A stretch of DNA of 64,000 bases from an uncultured Clostridia bacterium (lineage in GTDB: Bacteria > Bacillota > Clostridia > Lachnospirales > Lachnospiraceae): positions 1 to 64,000 of the forward strand of contig CAOKDX010000003.1 of assembly GCA_948467395.1 (NCBI GenBank), given 5' to 3'. How positions within the stretch are numbered: position 1 is the first letter of the stretch; each line of letters begins with the position of its first letter. Positions 25,155 to 34,627 of this stretch are shown here, in pieces. The notes below the pieces were generated by a model, which saw only the letters and a program-made list of their open reading frames with translations, was not told the origin of the DNA and ran no database searches. The position numbers and the translations under genes were made by a program.

Positions 25155-26075
25155 TCAGGATGTGTAATCATTGACCACTGGTGGAATCTGGGAGAGCATA
25201 TTGTCAATATCCTCAAACATGGCACTCTTTGTCGTTCCCATCTTACTCGCACGGTTAATATGCTGAATCACTTCTCTGTAACTGGTCTCAACGTTGTCAA
25301 AGAAACTACATAATCCCTGAAGCTCGGCCTTCGACTCATCAATCACCTGGGAAATCTCAGTCTGCACCTCTCTCGCCCCATCGGCAGCCTCCGTGATCTC
25401 GTCAAACATCTCATAGGTTTCATCTACCTTTGTCAGGCTCTGTTCCAGCGCCTGGTGTGAGGTGGCAATGCTTTCACTGAGATTGTCGGCGCCTCCCTCC
25501 ACGTCACTGACGCTGACATCCACGGCAGCCACTAGCTCCTTGATCTCTTCCGAAAGAGTTTTTACCTCATCCGCCACCACGGCGAAGCCCTTGCCCTGTT
25601 CTCCTGCCTTGGCCGCCTCGATCGAGGCATTCAGGGAGAGAATATTCGTCTGGTCCGCAATGGTTTCTATTTTACTCATACAATTTCGGATCTTCTTCAG
25701 GGAAGCCTGAAATGTTTCAAAGGTGCTCTTCATTTCATGGAAATATGTCTCTACCTGGATTGAGCTGTTCTTCAGTGCTTCCACTTCCTCCTGTGCCTGC
25801 ACGACAGACTGGGAAATATTTTCTTTCACAGAAGCAAACCGGCCGGACGCCGTATTGATATTGGAAAAATTCTGTTCGAAGTTATCCAGGGTCTCTTTAA
25901 AGCTTTCCGAGTCATGGAGCACCTTTCCAAAGGACTGGCTGACCATGCCAAGCTCATTCAGCGACTCCACTTCTCCCTGAACAAGAATATGATGATAGTC
26001 CTTCAGACTATCGATCACATATAATACCGGATACAGGCTCTTCTCCTTACGTTTGGATTTCTCCCCAAATTTCAT
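25155..26075 (-). CDS. Cytoplasmic methyl-accepting chemotaxis protein
   Basis: 306 aa with no membrane segment and no recognisable sensor domain. Residues ~1-60 form a short lead, then a long antiparallel coiled coil with the signalling tip around 145-175 ([30 protein letters not shown]). It starts 15 nt after a FIST-domain gene, which probably supplies the sensing part as a separate protein. AGGAGG lies 7 nt before the ATG. It would join CheA/CheW arrays in the cytoplasm. Confidence 0.9.
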   Translation of the reverse strand: MKFGEKSKRKEKSLYPVLYVIDSLKDYHHILVQGEVESLNELGMVSQSFGKVLHDSESFKETLDNFEQNFSNINTASGRFASVKENISQSVVQAQEEVEALKNSSIQVETYFHEMKSTFETFQASLKKIRNCMSKIETIADQTNILSLNASIEAAKAGEQGKGFAVVADEVKTLSEEIKELVAAVDVSVSDVEGGADNLSESIATSHQALEQSLTKVDETYEMFDEITEAADGAREVQTEISQVIDESKAELQGLCSFFDNVETSYREVIQHINRASKMGTTKSAMFEDIDNMLSQIPPVVNDYTS

Positions 26076-26090
26076 CTCTTTCCCCTCCTC

Positions 26091-27170
26091 TTACTCAAAT
26101 ACTGCACAGGTCATTGACTGATTTACAAACTGGTTGTTATAATGCTCCCCATATCCCACCATGCCTGCATGGCTGCCAAGAGCGCTCATTTCCTGCAGAT
26201 ACTCTTCCATATAATGGTTGTCGGTAAATAGGAGATAGCGGAACAGACAGTTTACCGAAAAGACAGCCGAAATTTTAGGGAAATCTCTCTGTATCGTCCG
26301 GATCGTTTCCTTTACCACCGCCTTATAATCTGCCAGTTCAAGCATAATCAGCACATCGGAATCGTTTACCTGCCGGAAACATGTCAGGGCATCCCCGCTG
26401 ACTTCCTTTATGGAGATAATACAGGTCTCATCTCCATTTATCTTCCCAAAGGGATTCTTGAATGTCTGTGTCTGTATGTCACGCTCTGAAATATGAAGCA
26501 GCTCCTGATAAACCTGCCGGGCGGGCATGCCGTTCAGTTTCCCCATAATATAATTGGCCTTGTCCGTCTTGGAAGCGATAAAACGGCGGTTCCCCATGGG
26601 ACGGTAAATATTCTCCTTATACGCCTTTACCCTTCCATGATTATTTTTCACCAGCGCATACGCCACGGCGTCCTCATAGACCCTGCCGTTTGCAGAAACC
26701 TTTCCCGCATCGCCCGTACCACCCACCAGCGAGATATTACGCTGCTTTAATGCGCTGTAAATCGTAGTCAGCACGCAGGCGTCATTGCCGGAGCAGAAAT
26801 CGATACAGATTGTATTTTCACCAGAACTGTTTATTTTATGTATATCCTGTTCCAGCCGGTCAATATACTTCACCGGCATGACGGATACCTCTTCCAGCAC
26901 ATTTGCCGCAGCACTGATTCCGTCATAAAATGCTATAACACTGACACCCTTTTCTACGACCTTCGTGTCATAGCTCATTCCAATGCATCCAATACTTGGA
27001 ATCCTGGGATAGAGTTCCTCCAACTTTTTCACATGGGCCTCAAACTGATCGCTGTTGGATAATAACATGATCAGCTGGGGATCCTTCAGTCCCCGCACTG
27101 CCTCTGGCAGGTTTCCACTCTGACTCATACCAAAAAACTGTCTCAAAACGTTGTCCTCTCTTCCTATCAT
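26091..27170 (-). CDS. FIST-domain sensor protein
   Basis: 359 aa. The N-terminal FIST domain has the usual LIMLLSNSDQFEAHVKKLEELYP, IGCIGMSY and ICIDFCSGNDACVLTTIYSALKQRNISLVGGTGDAG. The C-terminal FIST_C part has GKINGDETCIISIKEVSG and SVNCLFRYLLFTDN, ending MVGYGEHYNNQFVNQSMTCAVF. FIST domains are intracellular small-ligand sensors, thought to bind amino acids, usually fused to or next to signal-transduction modules. Here the partner is the cytoplasmic chemoreceptor immediately downstream. The ATG overlaps the rpe stop by 4 nt, tying this sensor to the housekeeping operon. Confidence 0.88.
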   Translation of the reverse strand: MIGREDNVLRQFFGMSQSGNLPEAVRGLKDPQLIMLLSNSDQFEAHVKKLEELYPRIPSIGCIGMSYDTKVVEKGVSVIAFYDGISAAANVLEEVSVMPVKYIDRLEQDIHKINSSGENTICIDFCSGNDACVLTTIYSALKQRNISLVGGTGDAGKVSANGRVYEDAVAYALVKNNHGRVKAYKENIYRPMGNRRFIASKTDKANYIMGKLNGMPARQVYQELLHISERDIQTQTFKNPFGKINGDETCIISIKEVSGDALTCFRQVNDSDVLIMLELADYKAVVKETIRTIQRDFPKISAVFSVNCLFRYLLFTDNHYMEEYLQEMSALGSHAGMVGYGEHYNNQFVNQSMTCAVFE

Positions 27171-27826
27171 TTATAGCCAAACTTCTCCCTGAAGTTCTTT
27201 ACATTAGTCGTAATATCTCCCTGAAAGACCTTTGTCCCCACTACAAACACATTGGCGCCGGCATCCATGATCTCTGACACATTGCCCAGATCCACACCGC
27301 CGTCTACCTCTATATCAACCTTTAGATTTCTTTCACTTATTATCCGGCGAAGCTCCCTTACCTTCGAAAAGGTATCCTTAATAATCTTTTGTCCGCCATA
27401 TCCCGGATACACCGTCATAACAAGCACCATGGATATCTTATCCAGCACCGGAACAACCGTTTCAATCTTTGTGTCCGGACGGATGGCAACTCCTGCCTTC
27501 TTCCCCAGATTGCGTATGGCATAAACAACGCTTTCCACACTGCTGCACGCCTCGGCATGGACTGTGATCCCATCGGCCCCGCTGGCGGCAAACCGTTCGA
27601 GATATTTCAGCGGTTCATGGATCATCAGATGAACATCCAAAAACATATCTGTGCATCCCCGTACGGCCTTTACAATGGGAAATCCGAATGATAAATTTGG
27701 TACAAACGCCCCGTCCATTACATCAATATGAACATAATCTGCACCGGCCCTCTCAATGGACCGGATCTCTTCCCCCAGGCGAGCTACATCTGCTGCCAGA
27801 ATGGAGGGTGATAACTTATAGTTCAT
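27167..27826 (-). CDS. rpe: Ribulose-phosphate 3-epimerase
   Basis: 219 aa from ATG 27826, which overlaps the rsgA stop by 4 nt and has GGAGG 8 nt upstream. TIM barrel with LSPSILAADVARLGEEI, VHIDVMDGAFVPNLSFG (metal-binding His-Asp), DVHLMIHEP and EVDGGVDLGN (second metal ligand set). It interconverts ribulose-5-phosphate and xylulose-5-phosphate in the pentose phosphate pathway. The rsgA-rpe order after prkC is the usual one in Firmicutes. In many relatives thiamine pyrophosphokinase follows; here a FIST sensor does. Confidence 0.95.
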   Translation of the reverse strand: MNYKLSPSILAADVARLGEEIRSIERAGADYVHIDVMDGAFVPNLSFGFPIVKAVRGCTDMFLDVHLMIHEPLKYLERFAASGADGITVHAEACSSVESVVYAIRNLGKKAGVAIRPDTKIETVVPVLDKISMVLVMTVYPGYGGQKIIKDTFSKVRELRRIISERNLKVDIEVDGGVDLGNVSEIMDAGANVFVVGTKVFQGDITTNVKNFREKFGYK

Positions 27827-28722
27827 TTCTTCGTCCTCCAATTTTTACTTCTCCCGCTCTCCGCCATCTCCTCAAACATCTGAACATAGTTCTCATATCG
27901 GCTGCGGCAGATCCTTCCCTTCTCCAAATTCTCCCTGACTACGCACCCCGGCTCGTGAATATGGGTGCATCCGGAATAGCGGCATTGTCCCTGATAGGGA
28001 GTAAATTCCGCAAAATAATGATTCAGCTCCTCCTTCGGCACCTCGGGAAGCCGGAGGGAACTAAATCCGGGAGTATCAAACAAAAATGTATGTCTCCCTA
28101 TATGAAAAAGCTCGGAATGCCTTGTGGTATGCCTGCCCCGCCGGATCTTACCGCTGACGGAACCAGTCTCCAGCTCCGCCTCCGGATACAGCCGGTTTAC
28201 CAGACTCGATTTTCCCACGCCGGAAGGACCGGCCAATACCGTTGTCCTCCCAGCAAGACATTCTCTCACCTCTTCTATTCCCAAATCGTTTTTGTTGCTG
28301 ATGGCCAGTACCCGGCTGGCGCACCCGGCGTAAGCTGCCCTCAGCCTCTCTTCCTCTTCCTCTGTCACAATATCCTGTTTGCTGAGACAGATTACGGTAT
28401 CTACCCCCTGCCATTCCATCATCACAAGAAAACGGTCAAGCAGATTCAGGTTCGGCATGGGATCTGCCATGGCGAACACCACCATCGCCTGATCCACATT
28501 TGCCACTGCCGGACGGATCAGCTCATTCCTTCTTGGGAGGATCTTTTCCATATTGCCAAGAGCCTCTTCCCCATCCAGCACCTGTATTTCCACATCATCC
28601 CCAACTAAAGGTTTGATTCCTTCCCTTCGGAATCCCCCTTTCGCCTTGCACTCATAAAGCTTTTCATCCTCACACCAGACATAATAGAACCCGGCAATGC
28701 CCTTTATGATCTTCCCTTTCAT
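27823..28722 (-). CDS. rsgA: Ribosome small-subunit-dependent GTPase A
   Basis: 299 aa from ATG 28722, which shares one base with the prkC stop (TGATG). OB-fold N-terminus (IIKGIAGFYYVW), a circularly permuted GTPase with G4 LSKQD before G1 GPSGVGKSSLVN and G3 DTPGF, and a C-terminal zinc finger (C, C, H, C in QCRYSGCTHIHEPGC). It tests maturation of the 30S subunit and leaves on GTP hydrolysis. In Firmicutes it is a partner of the PrkC/PrpC phospho-switch, which fits its position after prkC. Confidence 0.95.
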   Translation of the reverse strand: MKGKIIKGIAGFYYVWCEDEKLYECKAKGGFRREGIKPLVGDDVEIQVLDGEEALGNMEKILPRRNELIRPAVANVDQAMVVFAMADPMPNLNLLDRFLVMMEWQGVDTVICLSKQDIVTEEEEERLRAAYAGCASRVLAISNKNDLGIEEVRECLAGRTTVLAGPSGVGKSSLVNRLYPEAELETGSVSGKIRRGRHTTRHSELFHIGRHTFLFDTPGFSSLRLPEVPKEELNHYFAEFTPYQGQCRYSGCTHIHEPGCVVRENLEKGRICRSRYENYVQMFEEMAESGRSKNWRTKK

Positions 28723-30782
28723 CAATCAGCAACCTTCTTAAAGGTAACATCATACTGGTCCACCTGCACATCATCCTTATAGACCACTACATATCCTGAA
28801 TTCCCACTGGAACCCTTTACGCTTCCAAGCGTATATGGGAAATCACTGGGTGACAGGCTCACTTCCTTGACTGTCTTTGACTTTCCATCCTGATTTAATA
28901 CAAATTTAAATGTGGCAGCCGGATCCGTCTGGTACTCAAACGGACTGTCTATGATAATGGGGTTGCTGTAATAGGAATATGTCGGCTGATCCCCAAGGCT
29001 CAGCGTAATATCTACCTTTGTCCCCTTCTTCACCTCTGAATCCTCCGGCTTACTCTGGATACACACATGGCCCTTATCCACATTGGAAGAATATGCCTCT
29101 GATACCTTTCCTAATTCCAGTCCCGCATTTTTCAGCGCCTTCTGAGCCTGCTTCTGCGTCATGCCGATAAGCGGAGGCACTTTCGTTGTAGTCTGCTCCG
29201 GCCCCTTGCTGAGATGGAGGGTAATGGATGTCCCCGGAAGAACACTTGCACCGCCCTTGGGGTCGGTATATACAACATATCCCTTCTCAATCGTATCGCT
29301 GTATGTTGTGCTTCCTGTCTTTACGGTAAAGCCTGCGCTCTCCAGTGTAGAAACCGCATCCTCCTGTGTGTAATTGGTAACGCTGGGCACCTTCACCTTC
29401 TTGCGTCCTGAACTGATATATACTTCAACCTGCGTTCCCTTTTCTACGGTAGAGCCTTCCTCCGGGCTGGAACCGATCACCTTGCCAGATTCCACCGTAT
29501 CGGATTCCTGTTCCGTAAATTTATACTGGAGATCCACTTTATCCAGTTCTGCGATGGCTTCATCCTTGGTCATTTCCTTGATGGCTGGAACATTGGTCTG
29601 TCCCTCTTCTTTTGCCGCCGGTGTAGCGGTTGCCTCTGTCGTGGCCGTTCCTCCGCCAGGAGTAGGTGTCGCTTCGGGAAGAGAACCCGACGAGCCCCAC
29701 AGTCCCAGAAGCTTACCAACCATAACGATCACTACAATACCAATAATAATTGCCACTACAATGCTTCCGATGATCAGCGCCTTCTCAAGCTTTGGATCCA
29801 CATCACCATCCGAGGTTTCTTCCTCCTCTTCCTCCTCCGGCTGCTGTCTCTCCTCCGGTACATTTTTTACGGAGGCAGCCTTTAACCGGTCCACATCGCC
29901 GCTGGGAATAAATATCGTCTCCGCATTCTCATAGAGCGGCCGTATAATTCCATACTCCCCGGAGGGATCCTGCAGGAACATCTTCATATCCGCAATCAGG
30001 TCTGCCGCTGTGGGATAGCGCAGCTCCGTCTTCTTCTGCATACACTTGGCAACAATGTTGCTGAGCCCACGGGGGATTGTGGCGTCGATGGCCGCCAGCG
30101 GAATCGCATCCTCCTGTATGTGCGCCAGGGCCACTGCCACCGCGCTCTCACCAGAGAAAGGCAGCGTCCCGCTGAGCATCTCATAGATGGTCACACCCAG
30201 GGAATAAATATCACTCTTCTCATCACTAAATCCGCCCCGTGCCTGTTCCGGAGAGATATAATGGACAGATCCCATGGCACTGCCGGTGACGGTATTGGAA
30301 CTTGCCGCCTTGGCAATGCCGAAGTCGCTTACCTTCGCTGTCCCATCTTTGGATATCAATATATTCTGGGGCTTAATATCCCGGTGAATAATGTTATTGA
30401 CATGGGCCGCCTCCAGGCCATTGGCAATCTGAAGACTGATGCCTACGGCCTCCCGGACGGAGAGCTTGCCCTTTTTTTCAATATATGCTTTCAGGGTAAT
30501 TCCGTCTACATACTCCATAACGATATAGTGCATTCCCTCATCTTCCCCGACATCATACACACCGACGATATTGGGATGGGACATGCTTGCTATGGATTGA
30601 GCCTCCTGACGGAACTTCGCCACAAATTTTTTATCCTCACTATATTCATTTTTTAATACCTTAACCGCCACAAATCGATTCAGGCGCTGATCCTGCGCCC
30701 GGTAAACGGTGGCCATGCCGCCCGTACCAATCTTCTCAATCACCTCATAGCGGCCGCCAATTAGTTTTCCTACATTTATCAT
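28722..30782 (-). CDS. prkC: PASTA-domain serine/threonine protein kinase
   Basis: 686 aa. Kinase domain at ~1-270: glycine loop IGTGGMATVY, catalytic HRDIKPQN, VSDFGIAK and an activation loop with SNTVTGSAMGSVHYISPEQA. An acidic linker is followed by one membrane helix (~335-355), a Thr/Ala-rich hinge, and three extracellular PASTA repeats (each starting near VPAI, VPSV, VPPL) that sense peptidoglycan fragments or lipid II. A non-PASTA C-terminal domain ends the protein. It phosphorylates cell-wall, division and translation targets and controls growth and spore germination. Paired with phosphatase prpC just upstream. Confidence 0.96.
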   Translation of the reverse strand: MINVGKLIGGRYEVIEKIGTGGMATVYRAQDQRLNRFVAVKVLKNEYSEDKKFVAKFRQEAQSIASMSHPNIVGVYDVGEDEGMHYIVMEYVDGITLKAYIEKKGKLSVREAVGISLQIANGLEAAHVNNIIHRDIKPQNILISKDGTAKVSDFGIAKAASSNTVTGSAMGSVHYISPEQARGGFSDEKSDIYSLGVTIYEMLSGTLPFSGESAVAVALAHIQEDAIPLAAIDATIPRGLSNIVAKCMQKKTELRYPTAADLIADMKMFLQDPSGEYGIIRPLYENAETIFIPSGDVDRLKAASVKNVPEERQQPEEEEEEETSDGDVDPKLEKALIIGSIVVAIIIGIVVIVMVGKLLGLWGSSGSLPEATPTPGGGTATTEATATPAAKEEGQTNVPAIKEMTKDEAIAELDKVDLQYKFTEQESDTVESGKVIGSSPEEGSTVEKGTQVEVYISSGRKKVKVPSVTNYTQEDAVSTLESAGFTVKTGSTTYSDTIEKGYVVYTDPKGGASVLPGTSITLHLSKGPEQTTTKVPPLIGMTQKQAQKALKNAGLELGKVSEAYSSNVDKGHVCIQSKPEDSEVKKGTKVDITLSLGDQPTYSYYSNPIIIDSPFEYQTDPAATFKFVLNQDGKSKTVKEVSLSPSDFPYTLGSVKGSSGNSGYVVVYKDDVQVDQYDVTFKKVAD

Positions 30783-30796
30783 TTTTTCACTCCAAT

Positions 30797-31519
30797 CTAT
30801 ACTTCAATCAGGATCACACTGATATTATCTCTCCCTCCGGCCTCATTTGCCTGCCGGATCAATTCCCGTCCTGCCTGTTCTATATTTCCTCTGTGCTCCT
30901 GCAAAATCTTTCTGATCTGGTTATCCTCCAGCATATTATTCAAACCATCTGAACATAATAAAAGCACGTCCCCTTCCCTGACTCCGATCTCAAAGCAGTC
31001 AGGCCGGACACTGGTGTCCGTTCCCAAAGCACGCGTTATAATGTTCTTATTGGGATGCGTCCGCATCTCTTCCTTGTGTATCTCACCTGATTTTACCATT
31101 TCTTCGACAAGAGAATGGTCTACCGTGATCTGCCTCAGCTCATCCCTCATATGATAAAAACGGGAATCCCCAATGTTTACGATCACAGCCGTATTTTCCT
31201 CCACCATGGCGGCTACCATGGTCGTCCCCATACCGGACAATTCGGTATGTCTGCCAGATTCATCGTAAATCGCGCGGTTTGCCGCACCGATCGCCTGTTC
31301 AAAAGCACTGACTGGTGTCTTCTTATCTGTGTTACAGATATTTTCGGCCACAATATCAATACACATACGCGATGCTGTATCGCCGGCTCTGTGTCCGCCC
31401 ATACCGTCTGCAACAATAAACAGATTCGGGAAACTTCCGATCGCATTTTCTTCACACAGCACACAATCCTGATTGCTTGAGCGTACACGTCCCATATCTG
31501 TTATAGAAAATGTATTCAC
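30797..31519 (-). CDS. prpC: PP2C-type Ser/Thr phosphatase
   Basis: 240 aa, full length. Metal-binding motifs are present: FIVADGMGGHRAGDTAS, VNIGDSRFY, LLLCSDGLNNML and GGRDNISVILI. The enzyme removes phosphate from PrkC and its substrates using Mn/Mg. It starts inside the stop of rlmN (4-nt overlap) and ends 14 nt before prkC, the normal order rlmN-prpC-prkC of Firmicutes. Confidence 0.96.
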   Translation of the reverse strand: MNTFSITDMGRVRSSNQDCVLCEENAIGSFPNLFIVADGMGGHRAGDTASRMCIDIVAENICNTDKKTPVSAFEQAIGAANRAIYDESGRHTELSGMGTTMVAAMVEENTAVIVNIGDSRFYHMRDELRQITVDHSLVEEMVKSGEIHKEEMRTHPNKNIITRALGTDTSVRPDCFEIGVREGDVLLLCSDGLNNMLEDNQIRKILQEHRGNIEQAGRELIRQANEAGGRDNISVILIEV

Positions 31520-32598
31520 CGTTTAACCTCCTCTGGATTATCTGGATTACAACCGGCCTGATCCAAAAATTTCTTTCGTAACTGACCGCAGGCAGCATCG
31601 ATATCACTGCCCATCTCTCTTCTTATAGTAACATTTATTCTGTATTTTTCAAGTACTAATTTAAATCTCTCGATATCCGGATCCGCAGAACGCAGGCAAT
31701 CGCGCTCTTTCACCTCATTCAGCGGGATCAGATTGATATGGCAGTTCATTCCCCGGCAGCGCTCCGCCAGCTCCCTTGCATGCTCCTCCCGGTCATTCAC
31801 CCCGCGGATCATGCTGTACTCAAAGGTAATCCTTCTTCCTGTGGCATTAAAATATTCCCGGCAGGCGGCGAAGATCTCCTCCATGGAATACTTTGCTGCC
31901 ACCGGCATGGTCCGCCGGCGTATCTCATCGTTCGGCGCATGGAGGCTGACCGCCAGAGTGATGGAGAGATTCTCCCGCATCAGATCCCGGATGCGTTCTG
32001 TGAGACCGCAGGTAGAAACCGTAATATTCCGCTGGCTGATATGGAGTCCCTTTTCGTCAGACACAAGACGGATAAAGCGAAGAAGATTATCATAATTATC
32101 CAGAGGTTCCCCCATTCCCATAACAATGACATGAGAAACCCTTTCTCCTGTATCCCGCTGTATTTCATAAATTTGCGACAGCATTTCCCCGGCTGTGAGA
32201 TTCCGTGACAGTCCTGTCAGGGTGGAGGCGCAGAAGCGGCAGCCCATACGGCAGCCCACCTGGGAGGAGATACATACACTGTTCCCATGACGGTATTTCA
32301 TCCACACACTTTCGATCACATTGCCGTCCGGCAGGGAAAAGAGATACTTTGCGGTATCGCCCCGGCCGGACACTTGTTTTTCCAACATGGTGACTCCTGA
32401 CACCCGGAAATCATCCTGCAGCTTTAACCGAAATCCGGCGGGGAGATTCGTCATCTCGTCAAAGTCCAGGACCCGCCTGCCGTGAACCCACTGAAAGAGC
32501 TGTCTGCCGCGGAACGCCTTCTCACCCAGAGAGAGGGCAGTCTCTATCATTTCCTCTTCTCCCGCACTCCGTAAATCCTTCATATTCTTCTGCCTCAC
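31516..32598 (-). CDS. rlmN: Dual-specificity rRNA/tRNA adenine-C2 methyltransferase
   Basis: 360 aa radical-SAM enzyme. The cluster motif is CRMGCRFCAST (C-x3-C-x2-C), followed by GMGEPLDNYDN and a conserved Cys near the C-terminus (AACGQLRKK) that forms the methyl-transfer intermediate. The N-terminal accessory domain (GEKAFRGRQLFQWVHGRR) binds tRNA. It methylates A2503 of 23S rRNA and A37 of some tRNAs. It overlaps rsmB and prpC by 4 nt on each side, so the group is translationally coupled. Confidence 0.96.
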   Translation of the reverse strand: MRQKNMKDLRSAGEEEMIETALSLGEKAFRGRQLFQWVHGRRVLDFDEMTNLPAGFRLKLQDDFRVSGVTMLEKQVSGRGDTAKYLFSLPDGNVIESVWMKYRHGNSVCISSQVGCRMGCRFCASTLTGLSRNLTAGEMLSQIYEIQRDTGERVSHVIVMGMGEPLDNYDNLLRFIRLVSDEKGLHISQRNITVSTCGLTERIRDLMRENLSITLAVSLHAPNDEIRRRTMPVAAKYSMEEIFAACREYFNATGRRITFEYSMIRGVNDREEHARELAERCRGMNCHINLIPLNEVKERDCLRSADPDIERFKLVLEKYRINVTIRREMGSDIDAACGQLRKKFLDQAGCNPDNPEEVKR

Positions 32599-33905
32599 TT
32601 TTTAATTAATCTAGAAACGAAGAAACCATCGCTTTCCTGGATTCCCGGAAGCATCTGCAGCATTCCCTGTGCCGTCATCCGGCTGCGCAGCTGCTGCGGC
32701 AGATAATCATCCAGACTTTCCCTCACAAGGCCGAGATGCTCCTCCATCCACTGCACGTTCTCCTCATTTTCAGCCCGGTTTATTGTACAGGTGCTGTAGA
32801 TCATTACCCCGCCAGGTTTCAGAAGCTCCGCCGATGCCCGGCAGATCCTTCTCTGCAGCGGAACCAGCTCTGCCGCATGCTCCAGGGCATGGTATTTGAT
32901 TTCCGGCTTGCGGCCGATAATGCCGATACCAGAGCATGGTACATCAGCCAGCACCACGTCCGCCGTTCCACGGCGGTCCGGGTCCGGTCTGGCAGCATCC
33001 CACACCTGAACCGTCACCCCGGAAAACTGCATTCTATCCATGTTTTCCCGGATGCGTGCCGCCTTTGCCTCACTGATGTCCCGCGCCAGCAGCTCTCCCC
33101 TGCCCCCCAGCGCCATCCGGGCATGCATGGCCTTTCCGCCGGGTGCACTGCAGACATCTACTATCCTGTCGCCCGGCCGGATCCCGGCGCACAGTACGGG
33201 GAGCATAGAGCTCTCATCCTGGACAAAGAACAATCCTTCCCTATATCCCGGAAGGTTTCGGATATCACTGGCATTGTGCAGGATCAGGGCGTCCATGTGA
33301 TAGCGCCCCGGCTCATACAGCATTCCCGCCTCCTCCAGCATCTTGCCAAAACCCGCTGTGGTAACCCGGTCCGTGCGGATGTGAAGTGTCACCTCACCGC
33401 GGTGCTCCAAAAAAGCCTCGCCGATCCGGCGCGCTGTCTTCTTTCCATATGCCGCCGTAAGATGGTCCAGCAGCTCCCTGGGCAGCGAAAGCCTGACCCA
33501 GTCCTTCTTTATCTCCAGGGAATCCTTCTGTCTCGCCAGAGTGCGTAGAACACCATTGACAAAAGAGGCATACCTCCCGCAATCCTTTTTTTTCACCAGC
33601 TCCACCGCCTCATTGCAGGAGACCGGCACCGGCACCTGATCCATATAACAAAGTTCATAGAGAGCCATGCGGAGCACCGTACGGACAGGCTGTTCCATGC
33701 GATGGACGCTGACGCTGGCATACTGGTTCAGTACCGCGTCCAGTTCGATACAGCGCTCAATCGTACCATAGGAAAGGTTTTTAAGGAACCGTCTCTGCTG
33801 GGACGACAGCTCCGGATGCCCGGTATAGACTGAATGGAGCAGATCATCGCTGTGACCATCCCCCTCCAGTGTTCCGCATACGATCTGGTAAGCTAATTCC
33901 CTCAT
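32595..33905 (-). CDS. rsmB: 16S rRNA m5C967 methyltransferase
   Basis: 436 aa. The N-terminal NusB-like RNA-binding domain (LKNLSYGTIERCIELDAVLNQY) is followed by a Rossmann methyltransferase with VDVCSAPGGKAMH (SAM loop), DVPCSG (motif IV with a catalytic Cys) and MIYSTCTINRAENEENV (motif VI Cys). It methylates C967 in the 30S head. It overlaps neighbours on both sides by 4 nt within the fmt-to-prkC cluster. Confidence 0.95.
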   Translation of the reverse strand: MRELAYQIVCGTLEGDGHSDDLLHSVYTGHPELSSQQRRFLKNLSYGTIERCIELDAVLNQYASVSVHRMEQPVRTVLRMALYELCYMDQVPVPVSCNEAVELVKKKDCGRYASFVNGVLRTLARQKDSLEIKKDWVRLSLPRELLDHLTAAYGKKTARRIGEAFLEHRGEVTLHIRTDRVTTAGFGKMLEEAGMLYEPGRYHMDALILHNASDIRNLPGYREGLFFVQDESSMLPVLCAGIRPGDRIVDVCSAPGGKAMHARMALGGRGELLARDISEAKAARIRENMDRMQFSGVTVQVWDAARPDPDRRGTADVVLADVPCSGIGIIGRKPEIKYHALEHAAELVPLQRRICRASAELLKPGGVMIYSTCTINRAENEENVQWMEEHLGLVRESLDDYLPQQLRSRMTAQGMLQMLPGIQESDGFFVSRLIKK

Positions 33906-34627
33906 CCGTCGTCTCTGTTCCTTCCCGATAATATGATAAGACGGAGCAGCTGAAGAATGGATGCCGCCGCTGCCGCCACATATGTCAGCGCAGCTGCCCG
34001 GAGTACTTTTCTGGCTGAACTGCCCTCTTCCCCTCCCAGTATGCCCGTGTCCTGCAGTATTGCCAGGGCACGTCGGGAAGCATTGAATTCAACCGGGAGC
34101 GTCACGATCTGAAATAATACGGCAAAGCTGAATAATATAATACCTGCCGTCACCAGGGGCCGGATACTGAAGATCAGTCCCGCAATGATAACAAACCAGG
34201 AAATACCGGAACCAAAGTTAGCCAGCGGCACCAGCGCCGACCTGACAGCCAGGGGCGCATAGGAATTGGCATGCTGGATCACATGCCCGCATTCATGGGC
34301 GGCCACTGCAATGGCCGCTACAGAGCTGCTCCCATAGACGGAATCGGATAATGCAACCTGTTTCGTCCGGGGATTGTAATGATCCGTGAGATGCCCGGAT
34401 GTGGAAACGATGCTTACATCACGGATGCCCGCATAATCCAGTATCCTCTGTGCTGTCTGTGCCCCGGTCATGCCGCTGAAGCTCCTGACGCAGCTGTATC
34501 TGGAAAAGGTACTTTTCACCATTGCGGATGCGATCATTGAGAGCACCACCCCTGCCAGTACAAGCACATATGTGGGATCCCATATCATGTGCCAGCCGCC
34601 AAAACCACCGTATCCACCTAAATACAT
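33902..34627 (-). CDS. Membrane zinc metallopeptidase, YugP type
   Basis: 241 aa from ATG 34627 (AAGGAGAG 5 nt upstream), starting inside the end of fmt. A glycine-rich N-terminus (MYLGGYGGFGG) leads into a membrane helix, then AAHECGHVIQHA, an HExxH-like zinc site written HECGH, and further membrane segments (SALVPLANFGSGISWFVIIAGLIF). The VEFNASRRALAIL near the end supplies the third ligand region (E and N/S/R motif). It is a member of the neutral zinc metallopeptidase family often found between fmt and rsmB in Clostridia. Its substrate is not known. Confidence 0.88.
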   Translation of the reverse strand: MYLGGYGGFGGWHMIWDPTYVLVLAGVVLSMIASAMVKSTFSRYSCVRSFSGMTGAQTAQRILDYAGIRDVSIVSTSGHLTDHYNPRTKQVALSDSVYGSSSVAAIAVAAHECGHVIQHANSYAPLAVRSALVPLANFGSGISWFVIIAGLIFSIRPLVTAGIILFSFAVLFQIVTLPVEFNASRRALAILQDTGILGGEEGSSARKVLRAAALTYVAAAAASILQLLRLIILSGRNRDDG

